Part shown: piece by piece, positions 1-9,103 of the stretch
Layout of the letters: the number at the start of each line of letters is the position of its first letter
How positions within the stretch are numbered: position 1 is the stretch's first letter
Notes under the pieces: model-generated
The model's database searches: none
What the model was told of the DNA's origin: nothing
Seen by the model: the letters and a program-made list of their open reading frames with translations, nothing else
Position numbers and translations under genes: made by a program
NCBI GenBank assembly: GCA_035264765.1
Contig: DATFPQ010000202.1
Location: 3,569 to 67,568, forward strand
Source of the DNA: DATFPQ01 sp035264765
GTDB taxonomy: Bacteria; Actinomycetota; Actinomycetes; Actinomycetales; Angustibacteraceae
Direction: 5' to 3'
DNA: 64,000 nucleotides

Positions 1-470
1 ACCCGCTTGCCCTGCAGCTGGTCGAAGCCCTTGATGGCAGAACCCGCCGGCACGTCGAGACCGAAGTAGCCGAAGTCGTAGCCGTTGGTGAAGTCGACAG
101 TCTTCTTACGCTCGTCGGTGATCGTGATGGACGAGCTGCCGACGTCGAACTTGTGGCTGTTGACCTGCGCGAGCAGCGCGGAGAAGTCGGTGCCGACGAA
201 CTCCGGCTTCAGCCCGAGCTTGCCCGCGACAGCGGTCATCAGGTCGTTGTCGAAGCCGGTGAACTTGCCGTCCTTGAGGAAGACGTTCGGGGGCGCGTCG
301 GTCAGCGTGGCGATCCGCAGCGTGCCCGGCTGCTGGAGGTTGTAGGGGTTGTCGCTCGCCCCGGACGACGACGACGAGGTGCCGCCGCCACCTCCGCAGG
401 CAGCGAGGACGGCCAGCGCGGCGACGGCGGCGAGGGCGGACAGGGAACGGGTCAGGCGGGGGCGAGGCAC
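1..470 (-). CDS. ABC transporter amino-acid-binding lipoprotein (SBP_bac_3), 3' end outside window
   Basis: Periplasmic-type solute-binding protein that captures an amino acid for an ABC importer; the rest of the gene and probably its permease and ATPase lie beyond the window's left edge. The first 156 residues are visible: a GTG start, a basic N-terminus, a hydrophobic helix and a lipobox LAAC with Cys at about residue 25, a Gly/Ser linker, then the family-3 fold opening (LRIATLTDAPPN, GFDNDLM, then a DVGSSSITITDERKK stretch typical of the ligand-binding cleft). The GTG is chosen because a CTGGAG Shine-Dalgarno lies about 7 nt upstream and the signal peptide starts right after it. The upstream SAM-I-type riboswitch and Cys-containing leader peptide suggest that the substrate is methionine, cystine or another sulfur compound; this is inference. 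Confidence 0.88.
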   Translation of the reverse strand, partial: MPRPRLTRSLSALAAVAALAVLAACGGGGGTSSSSSGASDNPYNLQQPGTLRIATLTDAPPNVFLKDGKFTGFDNDLMTAVAGKLGLKPEFVGTDFSALLAQVNSHKFDVGSSSITITDERKKTVDFTNGYDFGYFGLDVPAGSAIKGFDQLQGKR

Positions 471-549
471 GGATGCTCCAGGTACTGATGCAGAGGAGGA
501 AAGGGGGGGAGGCGGCCACGCAGGCTGCGCGGCGCGAGACTGGGCGTCC

Positions 550-624
550 CTACGGTCGACAGAGCATCGCCGCGGTGCGGCACAGGTCGACGTGGCGCCG
601 AAGATACGGGCGCGGACGACTCAT
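550..624 (-). CDS. Short regulatory leader peptide (RRHVDLCR family), 24 aa
   Basis: A 24-codon ORF lying between the riboswitch and the binding-protein gene. It has an ATG, a GGAGG Shine-Dalgarno 7-8 nt upstream and a TAG stop. Its core RRHVDLCR followed by a second Cys near the end (MLCR) matches the class of short actinobacterial leader peptides found before sulfur-assimilation and amino-acid transport genes; cysteine-codon attenuation has been shown for similar mycobacterial upstream ORFs. Here the two Cys codons fall at the middle and the end. Its likely role is to sense charged tRNA-Cys or ribosome position and so control the downstream transporter. The Shine-Dalgarno overlaps the 3' strand of riboswitch helix P1. 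The ORF call is firm; the function is inferred. Confidence 0.75.
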   Translation of the reverse strand: MSRPRPYLRRHVDLCRTAAMLCRP

Positions 625-634
625 GGGACGGACC

Positions 635-722
635 TCCATCGGTCCTGGCGGTAGCACCTCACCCCTGCGGGGGCAGTTGCTGCGACGTCGACGAGCCAGG
701 TCTCTCGGTCGCTCTGGATGGA
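635..722 (-). ncRNA. SAM-I (S-box) type riboswitch in the leader of the ABC binding-protein gene
   Basis: Read on the minus strand, the element starts TCCATCCAGAGCGACCGAGA and shows the S-box pattern. P1 is TCCATC pairing with GATGGA at the far end. P2 is CCTGGC pairing with GCCAGG. Between them lies CGCAGCAACTG followed by a P3 hairpin CCCC-gcag-GGGGTG and the conserved GAGGTGCTACC. These match the S-box signature (CAUCCAGAG, GCAAC, GGUGCUA) in the right order and spacing. The usual job is to shut off methionine/SAM-related transport or synthesis when SAM is abundant. No U-run terminator is obvious downstream; instead the P1 3' strand runs directly into the Shine-Dalgarno of the short leader ORF, pointing to translational control. 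Confidence 0.82.
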
Positions 723-858
723 CCCTCCGATGATCCCAGGGGTGGACCCAATCCGCCAAACCAGGAGCCGCCGGCCGAGGTGTGCAACGCGACACACCCG
801 GCCGACGGCTCGACGCCCCCGTGGGCACCTGGCGCAGAAACCGCCCCGGGTCTGGCCC

Positions 859-2292
859 TCAGACGGCGGGGAGCTTGTTAGCGCGAACGACGTCGGCGTA
901 CCAGCCGGCGCTGTCCTTGGGGGTGCGCTGCTGGGTGTCGTAGTCGACGTACACGATGCCGAACCGCTTGGAGAAGCCGTAGGCCCACTCGAAGTTGTCG
1001 AGCAGGGACCACAGGAAGTACCCATGCACCGGCGCGCCCGCCTCGATCGCGTCGAGCACCGCCGCCAGGTGCGGCCGCAGGTAGGCGATGCGGTCGTCGT
1101 CGTGGACGCGGCCGTCGTCGTCCACCTGGTCCGGGTACGCCGCGCCGTTCTCGGTCACCATCAGGTCGACCCCGGGGTAGTCCCGGTGCAGACGGAGCAG
1201 CAGCTCGCGCATCCCCGTGGGGTCGATCGGCCAGCCCATGTCGGTGCGCGGCCCCGGCTGCTCTGGGAACTCGACGTTGTCGCAGGCGATCCACGGGGTG
1301 GCGGCCGCGTCGCCGTGACCGTCCGCGCTCTGCCGCGGCGAGGAGCCGTCCCAAGCACGCACCACGGTCGGCGAGTAGTAGTTGAGGCCGAGGACGTCCG
1401 GCACCTGGTGCACCAGGTCGAGGTCGCCGTCCTGGACGAACGACCAGTCGGTGACGGCGCGGGTGTCGTCGATCACGTCCTGCGGGTAGCTCCCAGACAT
1501 GACGGGGCCGAGGAAGACCCGGTTCTGCAGCCCGTCGACCCGACGGACGGCGTTCTCGTCCTCCGGTGCGCCGGAGGGGGAGCGCACCCAGGCGAGGTTG
1601 AGGGTCAGCGCGACCCGGGCGTCCGGCACCGCGTGCCGGAGGGCGGCGGTCGCCAGCCCGTGCGCCAGGTTGAGGTGGTGCACGGCGGCCAGCGCGGCGG
1701 CGGGGTCCTGACGGCCCGGCGCGTGGACACCGCTGGCGTAGCCCAGGTAGGCGGAGCACCAGGGCTCGTTGAGCGTGATGTAGGTGCCGACCTGCGGCGA
1801 CAGCGCGCGGGCCACGATGGCGGCGTACTCCGCGAACAGCTCGGCGGTGCGTCGGTTGGTCCAGCCGCCGGCGTCCTCGAGCGCCTGCGGGAGGTCCCAG
1901 TGGTACAGCGTGACGGCCGGCTCGATCCCCGCGCCGACCAGCTCGTCGACCAGCTCGCGGTAGAAGTCGAGGCCCTCCTCGTTCACCGGACCGAGGCCCT
2001 CCGGTGTCACCTGCGGCGTGATGCGCGGCCAGGCGACGGAGAACCGGTAGGACTGCAGCCCGAGGCTGCGCATGAGGGCGACGTCCTCGCGGAACCGGTG
2101 GTAGTGGTCGTCCGCGACGTCCCCGGTGTCGCCGTTCAGCACCTTGCCCGGCGTGTGGCTGAACGTGTCCCAGATGGAGGGCGTGCGACCGCCCTCGGCC
2201 ACCGCTCCCTCGATCTGGTACGACGCCGTTGCCGAGCCCCAGAGGAAGCCCTCCGGGAAGACGCGGGCGTCGTTGGAAGGGGTGCTCTCCAC
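859..2292 (-). CDS. GH1 family beta-glucosidase
   Basis: Cytoplasmic family-1 glycoside hydrolase of 477 residues, the usual length, hydrolysing beta-glucosides such as cellobiose. The N-terminus has the family opening [19 protein letters not shown]. The acid/base Glu is in TLNEPW (about residue 165) and the nucleophile Glu in VTENG. The C-terminal [21 protein letters not shown] binding segment is intact. There is no signal peptide. The GTG start is set by an AGGAG Shine-Dalgarno a few bases upstream, and a TAGGCT -10-like hexamer lies about 35 nt before the start. It is monocistronic and divergent from argA. No sugar-uptake genes are adjacent, so the substrate is not settled. Confidence 0.95.
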   Translation of the reverse strand: MESTPSNDARVFPEGFLWGSATASYQIEGAVAEGGRTPSIWDTFSHTPGKVLNGDTGDVADDHYHRFREDVALMRSLGLQSYRFSVAWPRITPQVTPEGLGPVNEEGLDFYRELVDELVGAGIEPAVTLYHWDLPQALEDAGGWTNRRTAELFAEYAAIVARALSPQVGTYITLNEPWCSAYLGYASGVHAPGRQDPAAALAAVHHLNLAHGLATAALRHAVPDARVALTLNLAWVRSPSGAPEDENAVRRVDGLQNRVFLGPVMSGSYPQDVIDDTRAVTDWSFVQDGDLDLVHQVPDVLGLNYYSPTVVRAWDGSSPRQSADGHGDAAATPWIACDNVEFPEQPGPRTDMGWPIDPTGMRELLLRLHRDYPGVDLMVTENGAAYPDQVDDDGRVHDDDRIAYLRPHLAAVLDAIEAGAPVHGYFLWSLLDNFEWAYGFSKRFGIVYVDYDTQQRTPKDSAGWYADVVRANKLPAV

Positions 2293-2388
2293 GGGTGCTC
2301 CTGTCGTCGGGGGAATGGCGGATGCAGCCTAGTGCGGTCGACGCCCCGGGCTCGCTGGCCGGTCGGTCCAAGACGGCAGAATGAGCGG

Positions 2389-2916
2389 GTGCCCTCCTTC
2401 CGCCGAGCCGACGTCACCGTGCGCCGGGCGCGGACCGGGGACGTCCCCGGCATCCGTCGGCTGGTCGAGCCGCTCGCCGACAAGGGGGTGCTGGTCCGCA
2501 AGGACGCCGTGGCGTACTACGAGGGGCTGCAGCAGTTCGCAGTGGCCGAGACCCCGGCCGGTGAGGTGGCGGGGTGCGGAGCGCTGCACGTCCTGTGGGA
2601 CGACCTGGCCGAGGTCCGGACGCTCGCGGTCGGGCCGCAGCACCTCGGGATGGGCGTCGGCAGCGCGCTCCTGCGGGCGCTTTTGGACGAGGCCGTGCGG
2701 CTCGGCGTCGGGCGGGTGTTCTGCCTGACCTTCGAGGTGGAGTTCTTCGCCCGGCACGGGTTCCAGGTGATCGAGGGCGCGCCGGTCGACCCGGAGGTCT
2801 ACCGCCAGCTGCTGCGGTCGTACGACGTCGGCGTCGCCGAGTTCCTCGACCTGGACCGGGTCAAACCGAACACCCTCGGCAACACCCGGATGCTCCTCAC
2901 CTTCGACCAGCCGTAG
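2389..2916 (+). CDS. argA: Amino-acid (glutamate) N-acetyltransferase, mycobacterial ArgA type (GNAT)
   Basis: Transfers acetyl from acetyl-CoA to L-glutamate or glutamine, the first step of arginine synthesis. The 175-residue protein is a stand-alone GNAT domain. VRRARTGDVPGIRRLV at the N-terminus, GALHVLWDDLAEVRTLAV in the middle and the tail FFARHGFQVIEG...KPNTLGNTRML closely match the Rv2747-type enzyme, including the VGVAEFLDLDRVKPN signature. The GTG start gives the family's N-terminus; the long open frame upstream is antisense to the beta-glucosidase and is not translated. Its 3' end converges on the ABC ATPase gene with 9 bp between stops. No other arg genes are nearby. Confidence 0.9.
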   Translation: MPSFRRADVTVRRARTGDVPGIRRLVEPLADKGVLVRKDAVAYYEGLQQFAVAETPAGEVAGCGALHVLWDDLAEVRTLAVGPQHLGMGVGSALLRALLDEAVRLGVGRVFCLTFEVEFFARHGFQVIEGAPVDPEVYRQLLRSYDVGVAEFLDLDRVKPNTLGNTRMLLTFDQP

Positions 2917-2925
2917 CAGCGGGCC

Positions 2926-3909
2926 TCAGCGCTCGGACAGGTACAGCCGGCGGACGACGTCCTCGATCCGCGGCTCCTCGACGGTCAGGTCGCGCACCTC
3001 CGCTCGCTTGCTCACCGCCTGCAGCACGGCCGCGGCGGTCGTGTCCCGCGGCGCGAACGCCAGCCGCTGGCGCAGCCCGTGCCCCTCGACGCCGACCAGC
3101 CGGGTTCCCGGAACGTCGTCCAGCGGCGCGGCCGGCTCGGCGAGGTCGACGACGAGAACCCGGTCCGCGCCCACCCGCGTGACCAGGCCGGGCAGCGAGC
3201 CGTCGTAGGCCACCCGGCCCCGGTCGACCACCAGGACCCGGTCGCAGAGCCGTTCGACGTCGCCCATGTCGTGCGTCGTGAGCAGCAGGGTGGTGCCCCG
3301 CTCGGCACGCTCCTCCCGCAGGAAGATCCGCAGCCGCTCCTTGCTCAGCACGTCCAGCCCGATCGTTGGCTCGTCCAGCACGACCAGCCGCGGGGAGTGC
3401 AGCAGGGCCGCGGCGACCTCCCCGCGCATGCGCTGGCCGAGGGAGAGCTGGCGCACCGGCGTGTCGAGGAACTCCGCCAGCTCCAGCCGGTCCACCAGCT
3501 CGTCCCGGCGCGCCCGCCACACCGGGTCCGGCAGCCGGTGCACGGCACCGAGCACCCGTAGCGAGTCGGTGAGCGGCAGGTCCCACCAGAGCTGGCTGCG
3601 CTGGCCGAACACCACGCCGATCTCGCGGGCGAGCAGCCGCCGCTGCGTCACCGGGTCGAGCCCGCAGGTCCGCACGCTGCCGGACGTCGGGACGAGGATG
3701 CCCGTGAGCATCTTGATCGTCGTCGACTTGCCGGCCCCGTTGGCGCCGACGTAGCCGACGGCCTCCCCGGCGGTGATGGTCAGGTCGAGGCCGTCCACTG
3801 CCGCGACCAGGTGCCTGTCGCGGCGCAACCCACCGGTCGCTCGGCGGACGACGAAGGTGCGCCGCAGCCCCCGGGCCTCGACCAGGACGTCGGTCGGGGC
3901 GCCGGTCAT
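2926..3909 (-). CDS. ABC-2 type exporter ATP-binding protein (DRA/NatA class)
   Basis: ATPase subunit of an ABC-2 exporter, 327 residues. Visible motifs are Walker A GANGAGKST (about residue 60), the Q-loop FGQRSQLWWDLP, the signature LSLGQRMRGE, Walker B RLVVLDEPTIGLD and the H-loop LLLTTHDM. The C-terminal 90 residues form the accessory domain typical of NatA-like subunits paired with DUF990 permeases. The ATG overlaps the upstream permease stop by 4 bp (ATGA), so it is the last gene of a three-gene operon. The exported substrate cannot be told from the sequence. The first permease of this operon is frameshifted, which would disable the system if the lesion is real. Confidence 0.94.
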   Translation of the reverse strand: MTGAPTDVLVEARGLRRTFVVRRATGGLRRDRHLVAAVDGLDLTITAGEAVGYVGANGAGKSTTIKMLTGILVPTSGSVRTCGLDPVTQRRLLAREIGVVFGQRSQLWWDLPLTDSLRVLGAVHRLPDPVWRARRDELVDRLELAEFLDTPVRQLSLGQRMRGEVAAALLHSPRLVVLDEPTIGLDVLSKERLRIFLREERAERGTTLLLTTHDMGDVERLCDRVLVVDRGRVAYDGSLPGLVTRVGADRVLVVDLAEPAAPLDDVPGTRLVGVEGHGLRQRLAFAPRDTTAAAVLQAVSKRAEVRDLTVEEPRIEDVVRRLYLSER

Positions 3910-4766
3910 CCGCCGGCTCCGGTGTGGTGGCGCAGGCCGGCACGCCACACGAGCAACGACACGCACCAGGCCGCGCCCGCGGCGAGCGGCGTGCACCAAC
4001 CGAGCCAGCTGGGCAGCCACGGCGGTCCGGGCTGGTCCATCAGCGCCAGCGCGGGCAGGTACGCCGTGAAGGCGGCCGGCACGACGAAGCTGAAGAGCAC
4101 GCGCAGCGGCAGCGAAAAGACGCTGGCCGGGTACGAGGCGGCATAGGCCCCGCCGTAGGTGAAGGAGTTCGTGAGCTCGCTGCCCTCGACCAGCCAGAAC
4201 TGCAGGGCGGCCGCCGCCACGAACAGCGCGGCGAAGACGGCCGCCCCGACGAAGGGCGTCGCGGCGAGCAGGAGCACCTTGGCGGGCGTCCACTCCGGCA
4301 CGGCCGCGGGCACTGCGACGGCCAGCACGACCACGGCCAGGGCGGTGCGGCCCAGCCGCCTGAGCGAGATGTCACTGGTGGCCAGCTGCGCCAGCACCGG
4401 CAGCGGCCGCAGCAGGAAGGCATCCAGCGTCCCGGCCCGCAGGTACGTCGGCAGCGTGTCGACATGGCCGACCGCCAGGTCCGCCAGCGAGAAGGCGACG
4501 TTGGCCAGCGCGAACACGAGCAGGGCGCCGCCGACGTCGAGTCCGCCCAAGGCGTCGACCCGGGAGAAGATCACGTAGACCTCCGACAGCTCGACCAGGC
4601 CGATGCCGACGTTGCCCAGCACGTCCAGGGCGAAGGAGCCGCGGTACCCGGTCTGCGCCGCCACCCGTGAGCGCAGCAGCTCCAGGTACGGACGCCACGG
4701 GGGCCCGGCGTCCCACCGGGCGTCAGGTCGCACGTGGGCGTCCGGCTCGGCCCCCGGGTCAGCCAC
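3906..4766 (-). CDS. ABC-2 family permease (DUF990 type), second permease
   Basis: Membrane subunit of 286 residues with about six hydrophobic segments. The opening PYLELLRSRVAAQTGYRGSFALDVLGN and the LRAGTLDAFLLRPLPVLAQL motif after the second/third helix are typical of the DUF990/ABC2_membrane_6 family, in which two different permeases pair with one ATPase. The GTG start overlaps the end of the upstream permease gene by 8 bp, and the stop overlaps the ATPase start by 4 bp. The cytoplasmic N-terminal tail is rich in Asp and Pro. It is intact, unlike its partner. Confidence 0.9.
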   Translation of the reverse strand: MADPGAEPDAHVRPDARWDAGPPWRPYLELLRSRVAAQTGYRGSFALDVLGNVGIGLVELSEVYVIFSRVDALGGLDVGGALLVFALANVAFSLADLAVGHVDTLPTYLRAGTLDAFLLRPLPVLAQLATSDISLRRLGRTALAVVVLAVAVPAAVPEWTPAKVLLLAATPFVGAAVFAALFVAAAALQFWLVEGSELTNSFTYGGAYAASYPASVFSLPLRVLFSFVVPAAFTAYLPALALMDQPGPPWLPSWLGWCTPLAAGAAWCVSLLVWRAGLRHHTGAGG

Positions 4767-5552
4767 CCTGCACCACCAGCCGCGCGGTCGCGCGGGCCAG
4801 CACCAGGCGTCCCGCCAGCAGGACGGCGACGAGCCAGCCGCCCTGCACGACCAGCAACCCCACCGCCTCGGTGCCCTGCCTGCGCCCGGACAGCACGTCG
4901 ACCGGGGTCTGCAGGATGGACGGGAAGAAGGTCAGGTCCGCCAGGACGCCAAGCCAGCCCGGGAACCAGTGCACCGGGATGACCAGTCCGCTCAGCACCA
5001 GCGAGACGAGCATGTAGAGCGTCACGACGCCGCGGTAGTCCAGCAGCCAGAACGCCGCCAGGTTCATCAGGAACCGTCCGGCGAAGGACAGCGACACGCC
5101 CAGAGCGACGCTCACCGACCCCAGCAGGTAGGCCAGCGGGGACGACGGCATGGACAGCCCCGTGGTCAGCGCGCCGACCAGCACGGGCGGTAGCCCTCGC
5201 GGCAGCAGGACGTACGCCGCCCGGCCGAGGTCGGCGGCCAGCCACGACAGCTGAAGGTCCGTTGGCCGGGCGAGGTCACCGCGATGTCCCCGGTGCGCAC
5301 CCGCTCCGCCAGCTCGGACCAGCCGAACAGGGCCATGGCGGCCAGCAGCCCCTGGGTCAGCCAGCTGTACGTCGCCACGTCGCGGGCGTCGTACCCCACG
5401 ATCACGCCTCCCGCGGAGGCCACGGCGGCCATCGCGATGGCCGCCTTGACGAAGCCGAACACCGTGTTGGTGAAGGCCCCGGCGACGGTCGCGGCCCGGT
5501 ACGCCGACCACCGTCGCCAGCCCGCGGCGGCGAGGGCGAGGAAGGGGCGCAC
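4759..5552 (-). pseudogene. ABC-2 family permease (DUF990 type), first permease, broken by a frameshift
   Basis: The two halves of one permease lie in different frames. From the GTG at 5552 the first half reads LALAAAGWRRWSAYRAATVA...FGWSELAERVRTGDIAV. From about 5276 the rest continues one frame over as DLARPTDLQLSWLAADLGRA and runs through four more membrane helices to the stop, where it overlaps the next permease. Family members read RIRTGD..(T)DLLRP.D at this point, so the break is within about five codons of 5275-5283. The bases GTGACCTCGCC would be restored by adding back one tandem copy of GACC (loss of 4 bp) or one G. I see no slippery heptamer or stimulator that would suggest programmed frameshifting. 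It is either a natural mutation or a sequencing error; in the latter case it is an intact 264-265-residue permease. Confidence 0.75.
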
Positions 5553-5564
5553 GAGCGACGCAGC

Positions 5565-6470
5565 CTAGCGGGCCGGCACCCGGCCCGGCAGCGTGTAGCC
5601 GAAGGGCCCGGCCTCGGCGAGACCGTCCGCGACGAGCGAGGCCAGCGCGCGGGTGCGCTGCTGCGGGTCGCCCCCGTCCGGCACCGCGGCCAGCAGGTCG
5701 CGGCCGCTCACCGGTTCCTGAGCGGCCCGCAGGACGGCGAGCAGCCGGCCCCGCACCTGCCGGTCGGTGCCGTGCCAGCGCTGGCCGCGACGAGGCGGGC
5801 CGTCGTACGGCGGCGCCCCGGCCCGCCGCCAGGCACAGCGGTCCGCCACGGGGCACTCCGTGCAGCGCGGTGCCCGGGCGGTGCAGAGCACGGCACCAAG
5901 CTCCATGACGGCGACCGCCCAGGTGGCGGCGGTACCGGGGTCCGAGGGCACGAGGGCGCCTGCGACCCGCTGCTCGGCGGCGGTCAGGGCCGGGGAGGGC
6001 AGAGCACGACCCTCGACCGCCCGGGCCAGGACGCGCCGGACGTTGGTGTCGACGACGGCGTGCCGCTGGCCGAACGCGAAGGTCGCGACGGCGGCGGCCG
6101 TGTAGGCCCCGACGCCGTCCAGGGCCCGCAACGCCTCCAGGTCGTCGGGCACCCGACCGCCGTGCCGCTCGACCACCTGCTGGGCCGCCCGGTGCAGCCG
6201 CAGCGCCCGGCGCGGATAGCCGAGCCGGCCCCAGGCGCGCACGGCCTCGCCGGCCGGCTCCGCCACCAGGTCGGCCGGGGCCGGCCAGCGACAGAGCCAG
6301 TCCCGCCAGACCGGCAGCACCCGGCTCACCGGCGTCTGCTGCAGCATGACCTCCGACACCAGCACGCCCCACGCGGTGCGGTCCGGCGAGCGCCACGGCA
6401 GGTCCCGCGCGCAGGCGGCGTACCAGGCCAGCACGGGAGGGACGAGCTCCGCGTCCTCGCAGCGGTGCAC
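5565..6470 (-). CDS. mutY: A/G-specific adenine DNA glycosylase
   Basis: Removes adenine mispaired with 8-oxoguanine. The 301-residue protein has the catalytic Glu region SEVMLQQTPVSRV (about residues 39-51), the helix-hairpin-helix LDGVGAYTAAAVATFAFG, the catalytic Asp in VDTNVRRV, and a complete 4Fe-4S cluster motif Cys-X6-Cys-X2-Cys-X5-Cys (CTARAPRCTECPVADRC). The C-terminus is short, as in other actinobacterial MutY proteins, without a full NUDIX-like 8-oxoG-reading domain. It starts with GTG 11 bp after the disA stop, so it is probably co-transcribed with disA, an arrangement also seen in other actinobacteria. Confidence 0.95.
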   Translation of the reverse strand: MHRCEDAELVPPVLAWYAACARDLPWRSPDRTAWGVLVSEVMLQQTPVSRVLPVWRDWLCRWPAPADLVAEPAGEAVRAWGRLGYPRRALRLHRAAQQVVERHGGRVPDDLEALRALDGVGAYTAAAVATFAFGQRHAVVDTNVRRVLARAVEGRALPSPALTAAEQRVAGALVPSDPGTAATWAVAVMELGAVLCTARAPRCTECPVADRCAWRRAGAPPYDGPPRRGQRWHGTDRQVRGRLLAVLRAAQEPVSGRDLLAAVPDGGDPQQRTRALASLVADGLAEAGPFGYTLPGRVPAR

Positions 6471-6481
6471 GAGGGCGCCGG

Positions 6482-7567
6482 TCAGACGTAGCGCTCGAGG
6501 ATGCTCGACTCGGCCAGGCGCGACAGCCCCTCGCGAACGGCGCGGGCCCGGCCCTCGCCGACACCGTCGACCGCCATCAGGTCGTCCAGGCCGGCGGCGA
6601 GCAGCTTCTGCAGGCTGCCGAAGTGCTCGACCAGGCGGTCGACGATGGCGCCGGGCAGGCGCGGGACCTTGCTGAGCAGCCGGTAGCCGTGCGGACTGAC
6701 GGCCGCGTCGAGGGCGTCGCCGACCACGCTGTACCCCATGATCCGCGCGACCGACGCCAGGTCGAGCAGGTCGGCCGAGGTGAGCGCGGACAGCTGCTCG
6801 AGCATGTCCGCGATCTCGGCGTCCGGCGTCCCCCAGGCGAGGTAGTCCCGGACGACGAGCTCGCGGTCGGGGCCGAGGCCTCCGGTCAGCTCCTCCAGCT
6901 GCAGGGTGAGCAGCCGGCCGTCGGTGCCGAGCTCGACGACGTAGCCGGCGATCTCGTCGCTGATCCGCCCGACCATCTCCAGCCGCTGGACGACGGACGC
7001 CACGTCGCGCACGGTGACGAGGTCCTCGATCTCCAGGGCCGACAGGGTGCCGGTCACCTCGTCCAGGCGCAGCTTGTAGCGCTCCAGGGTCGCCAGGGCC
7101 TGGTTGGCGCGCGACAGGATCGCGCTCGAGTCCTCGACGACGTGCCGGCGGCTGCCGACGTACAGCGCCACGATCCGCATCGACTGGCTGACCGAGATCA
7201 CCGGGAAGCCGGTCTGCTTGGCGACCCGCTCCGCGGTGCGGTGCCGGGTGCCCGACTCCGCCGTCTCGATCGACGGGTCCGGCAGCAGCTGGGTCGCCGC
7301 ACGCAGGATCCGGGTGACCTCGCGGTCACAGACGATCGCGCCGTCCATCTTGGCCAGCTCGCGCAGGCGCGTGGCGGAGAACTCGATGTCCAGCGGGAAG
7401 CCGCCGGTCGCGATGCTGTCGACGGTGCGGTCGCTGCCCAGCACGATGAGCGCGCCGGTGCGGCCGCGCAGGATCCGCTCGAGCCCGTCCCGCAGCTCCG
7501 TTCCGGGCGCCACCGCGGCCAGGGTCGCGAGGACGAGCTCCTCCTCTGAGCGCTCGCTCGTCGGCAA
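6482..7567 (-). CDS. disA: DNA integrity scanning diadenylate cyclase
   Basis: Makes c-di-AMP from two ATP and pauses at branched DNA. The cyclase domain has the DGA motif (KMDGAIVCD) and the RHR motif ([11 protein letters not shown]). A helical linker follows, then a C-terminal helix-hairpin-helix ([27 protein letters not shown]), ending SSILERYV as in other actinobacteria. The TTG at 7567 is preferred: it gives 361 residues, close to the family's 357, and follows a GGGGGTGG sequence. The same frame is open for 44 codons further upstream, but those residues are not conserved. It lies downstream of radA with a 128-bp gap; in Bacillus RadA is known to regulate DisA. Confidence 0.95.
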   Translation of the reverse strand: MPTSERSEEELVLATLAAVAPGTELRDGLERILRGRTGALIVLGSDRTVDSIATGGFPLDIEFSATRLRELAKMDGAIVCDREVTRILRAATQLLPDPSIETAESGTRHRTAERVAKQTGFPVISVSQSMRIVALYVGSRRHVVEDSSAILSRANQALATLERYKLRLDEVTGTLSALEIEDLVTVRDVASVVQRLEMVGRISDEIAGYVVELGTDGRLLTLQLEELTGGLGPDRELVVRDYLAWGTPDAEIADMLEQLSALTSADLLDLASVARIMGYSVVGDALDAAVSPHGYRLLSKVPRLPGAIVDRLVEHFGSLQKLLAAGLDDLMAVDGVGEGRARAVREGLSRLAESSILERYV

Positions 7568-7695
7568 CTTCCACCCCCGGCCGTTCGGCCCGATCTCTAG
7601 CGATCCCGCGGCACGAGGCCACCGGCGGCCCCACGCCGCTACCCCGATCCTACCTGCCACGACAACCGTGGCCGTGGTCTCCGGCGCGTCGCCGG

Positions 7696-9096
7696 TCACA
7701 CCGCGCGCAGCGTGGCCTTCCGGACGGCGGTCGCCAGGTCGGCTGCCTCGATCACGCGCATGCCCTCCGGCGCGGCCGCGGACCCCAGCGCGTCCGGCGG
7801 CACGATCGCGGTCGTGAACCCCAGCCGGGCCGCCTCGGACAGCCGCCGCGGAACCCCTCCCACCGGCCGGATCTCGCCCGCCAGACCGACCTCGCCGAAC
7901 GCCACCGTGCGGGGCACGAGCGCCTGGTCGTTCGCCGCGCCGGCGACCGCAAGCGCGACGGCGAGGTCGGCCGCCGGCTCGCCGACCCGCACGCCGCCCA
8001 CCGTCGAGACGTAGATGTCGGCGGAGCGCAGGCTGACCCGGGCGCGCCGGTCGAGGACGGCGGTGACCATGGCCACCCGGCTGGAGTCGAGGCCGGACGT
8101 CGCCCGCCGCGGAGTAGGCAGCGCGCTGGCGGCCACCAGGGACTGCACCTCCGCGACCAGCGGCCGGCGTCCCTCCAGGGTCACCGTGACGCAGGTTCCG
8201 GGCACGGGCTCGGCCCCCGTGGTTCCGCTTCCCCGCGAGAGGAACAGCCCGGAGGGGTCCGCGATGCCCTCGATCCCGGCGTCCGAGAGGTCGAAGCAGC
8301 CCACCTCGTCGGTGGGGCCGTAGCGGTTCTTCACCGCTCGGACCAGGCGGAGCCGGGAGTGCCGGTCACCCTCGAACTGCACGACGACGTCGACCAGGTG
8401 CTCGAGCACGCGGGGACCGGCGATCGAGCCGTCCTTGGTGACGTGGCCCACCAGCAGGGTGGCGATGCCGCGCGACTTCGCGACGCCGATCAGGGCCGCG
8501 GCGACCTCGCGCACCTGGGCGACGTTGCCCGCCGCGCCGTCGACCTGGGCCGACCCGACGGTCTGCACCGAGTCGACGACGACGAGGTCCGGCCGCACCT
8601 GGTCGAGGTGGCCGAGCACCGCGCCGAGATCGGTCTCCGCGGCGAGGTAGAGGCCGGGCGCCATCGCACCGATCCGCTCCGCCCGCACGCGGACCTGGGC
8701 CGCCGACTCCTCCCCGGTCACGTAGAGCACCCGGCGTCCCTCGCGGCCGCCCCGGCCGCACACGTCGAGCAGGAGCGTCGACTTGCCGATGCCCGGCTCG
8801 CCGGCGACGAGCACGACTGCGCCCGCGACCAGCCCGCCTCCGAGCACGCGGTCGAGCTCACCGACGCCGGTCGGCCGAGCCTGCGCCAGCTCGACGTCGA
8901 CGTCCGCGATCGGGGTGGCCGCGGCGCTGACCGGCCCGGCCGCCGTGGTGCGCACCGGGACGTCCCCGACCTCCTCGACCGTGCCCCACGCCTGGCACTC
9001 CCCGCACCGGCCGACCCACTTCGACGTGGCCCAGCCGCACTCGCCGCAGCGGTACGCCGGTTTCGGTGTGCCCTTGCGGGCGGTGCTCGCAGCCAT
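7696..9096 (-). CDS. radA: DNA repair protein RadA (branch-migration ATPase)
   Basis: RecA-family motor that extends D-loops during recombination. The 466 residues carry the N-terminal Cys4 zinc finger ([18 protein letters not shown]), Walker [10 protein letters not shown], Walker [10 protein letters not shown], the RadA-specific KNRYG motif in [13 protein letters not shown], and a Lon-like C-terminal domain ([18 protein letters not shown]...[13 protein letters not shown]). The ATG at 9096 is chosen because it directly precedes [16 protein letters not shown]; the open frame upstream is not conserved. No Shine-Dalgarno is present, but TAGGCT lies 7 nt upstream, so the mRNA is probably leaderless. 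Confidence 0.96.
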   Translation of the reverse strand: MAASTARKGTPKPAYRCGECGWATSKWVGRCGECQAWGTVEEVGDVPVRTTAAGPVSAAATPIADVDVELAQARPTGVGELDRVLGGGLVAGAVVLVAGEPGIGKSTLLLDVCGRGGREGRRVLYVTGEESAAQVRVRAERIGAMAPGLYLAAETDLGAVLGHLDQVRPDLVVVDSVQTVGSAQVDGAAGNVAQVREVAAALIGVAKSRGIATLLVGHVTKDGSIAGPRVLEHLVDVVVQFEGDRHSRLRLVRAVKNRYGPTDEVGCFDLSDAGIEGIADPSGLFLSRGSGTTGAEPVPGTCVTVTLEGRRPLVAEVQSLVAASALPTPRRATSGLDSSRVAMVTAVLDRRARVSLRSADIYVSTVGGVRVGEPAADLAVALAVAGAANDQALVPRTVAFGEVGLAGEIRPVGGVPRRLSEAARLGFTTAIVPPDALGSAAAPEGMRVIEAADLATAVRKATLRAV

Positions 9097-9103
9097 GGGC
9101 AGG

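Noticed and set aside
718..2380. Long plus-strand open frame in phase with argA
   Set aside because: It is antisense to a complete GH1 beta-glucosidase with all catalytic motifs; the translated product is Arg/Val/Gly-rich with no family blocks, typical of high-GC antisense frames.
2377..2391. Leaderless -10 box before argA (CAGAAT 6 nt upstream), and similar CAGGCT before the GNAT gene at 17609
   Set aside because: Both lack the T at the first position of TANNNT, so they were left out of the leaderless set.
5270..5290. Programmed -1 ribosomal frameshift joining the two permease halves
   Set aside because: No X-XXY-YYZ slippery heptamer and no obvious downstream stimulatory structure; an indel is simpler.
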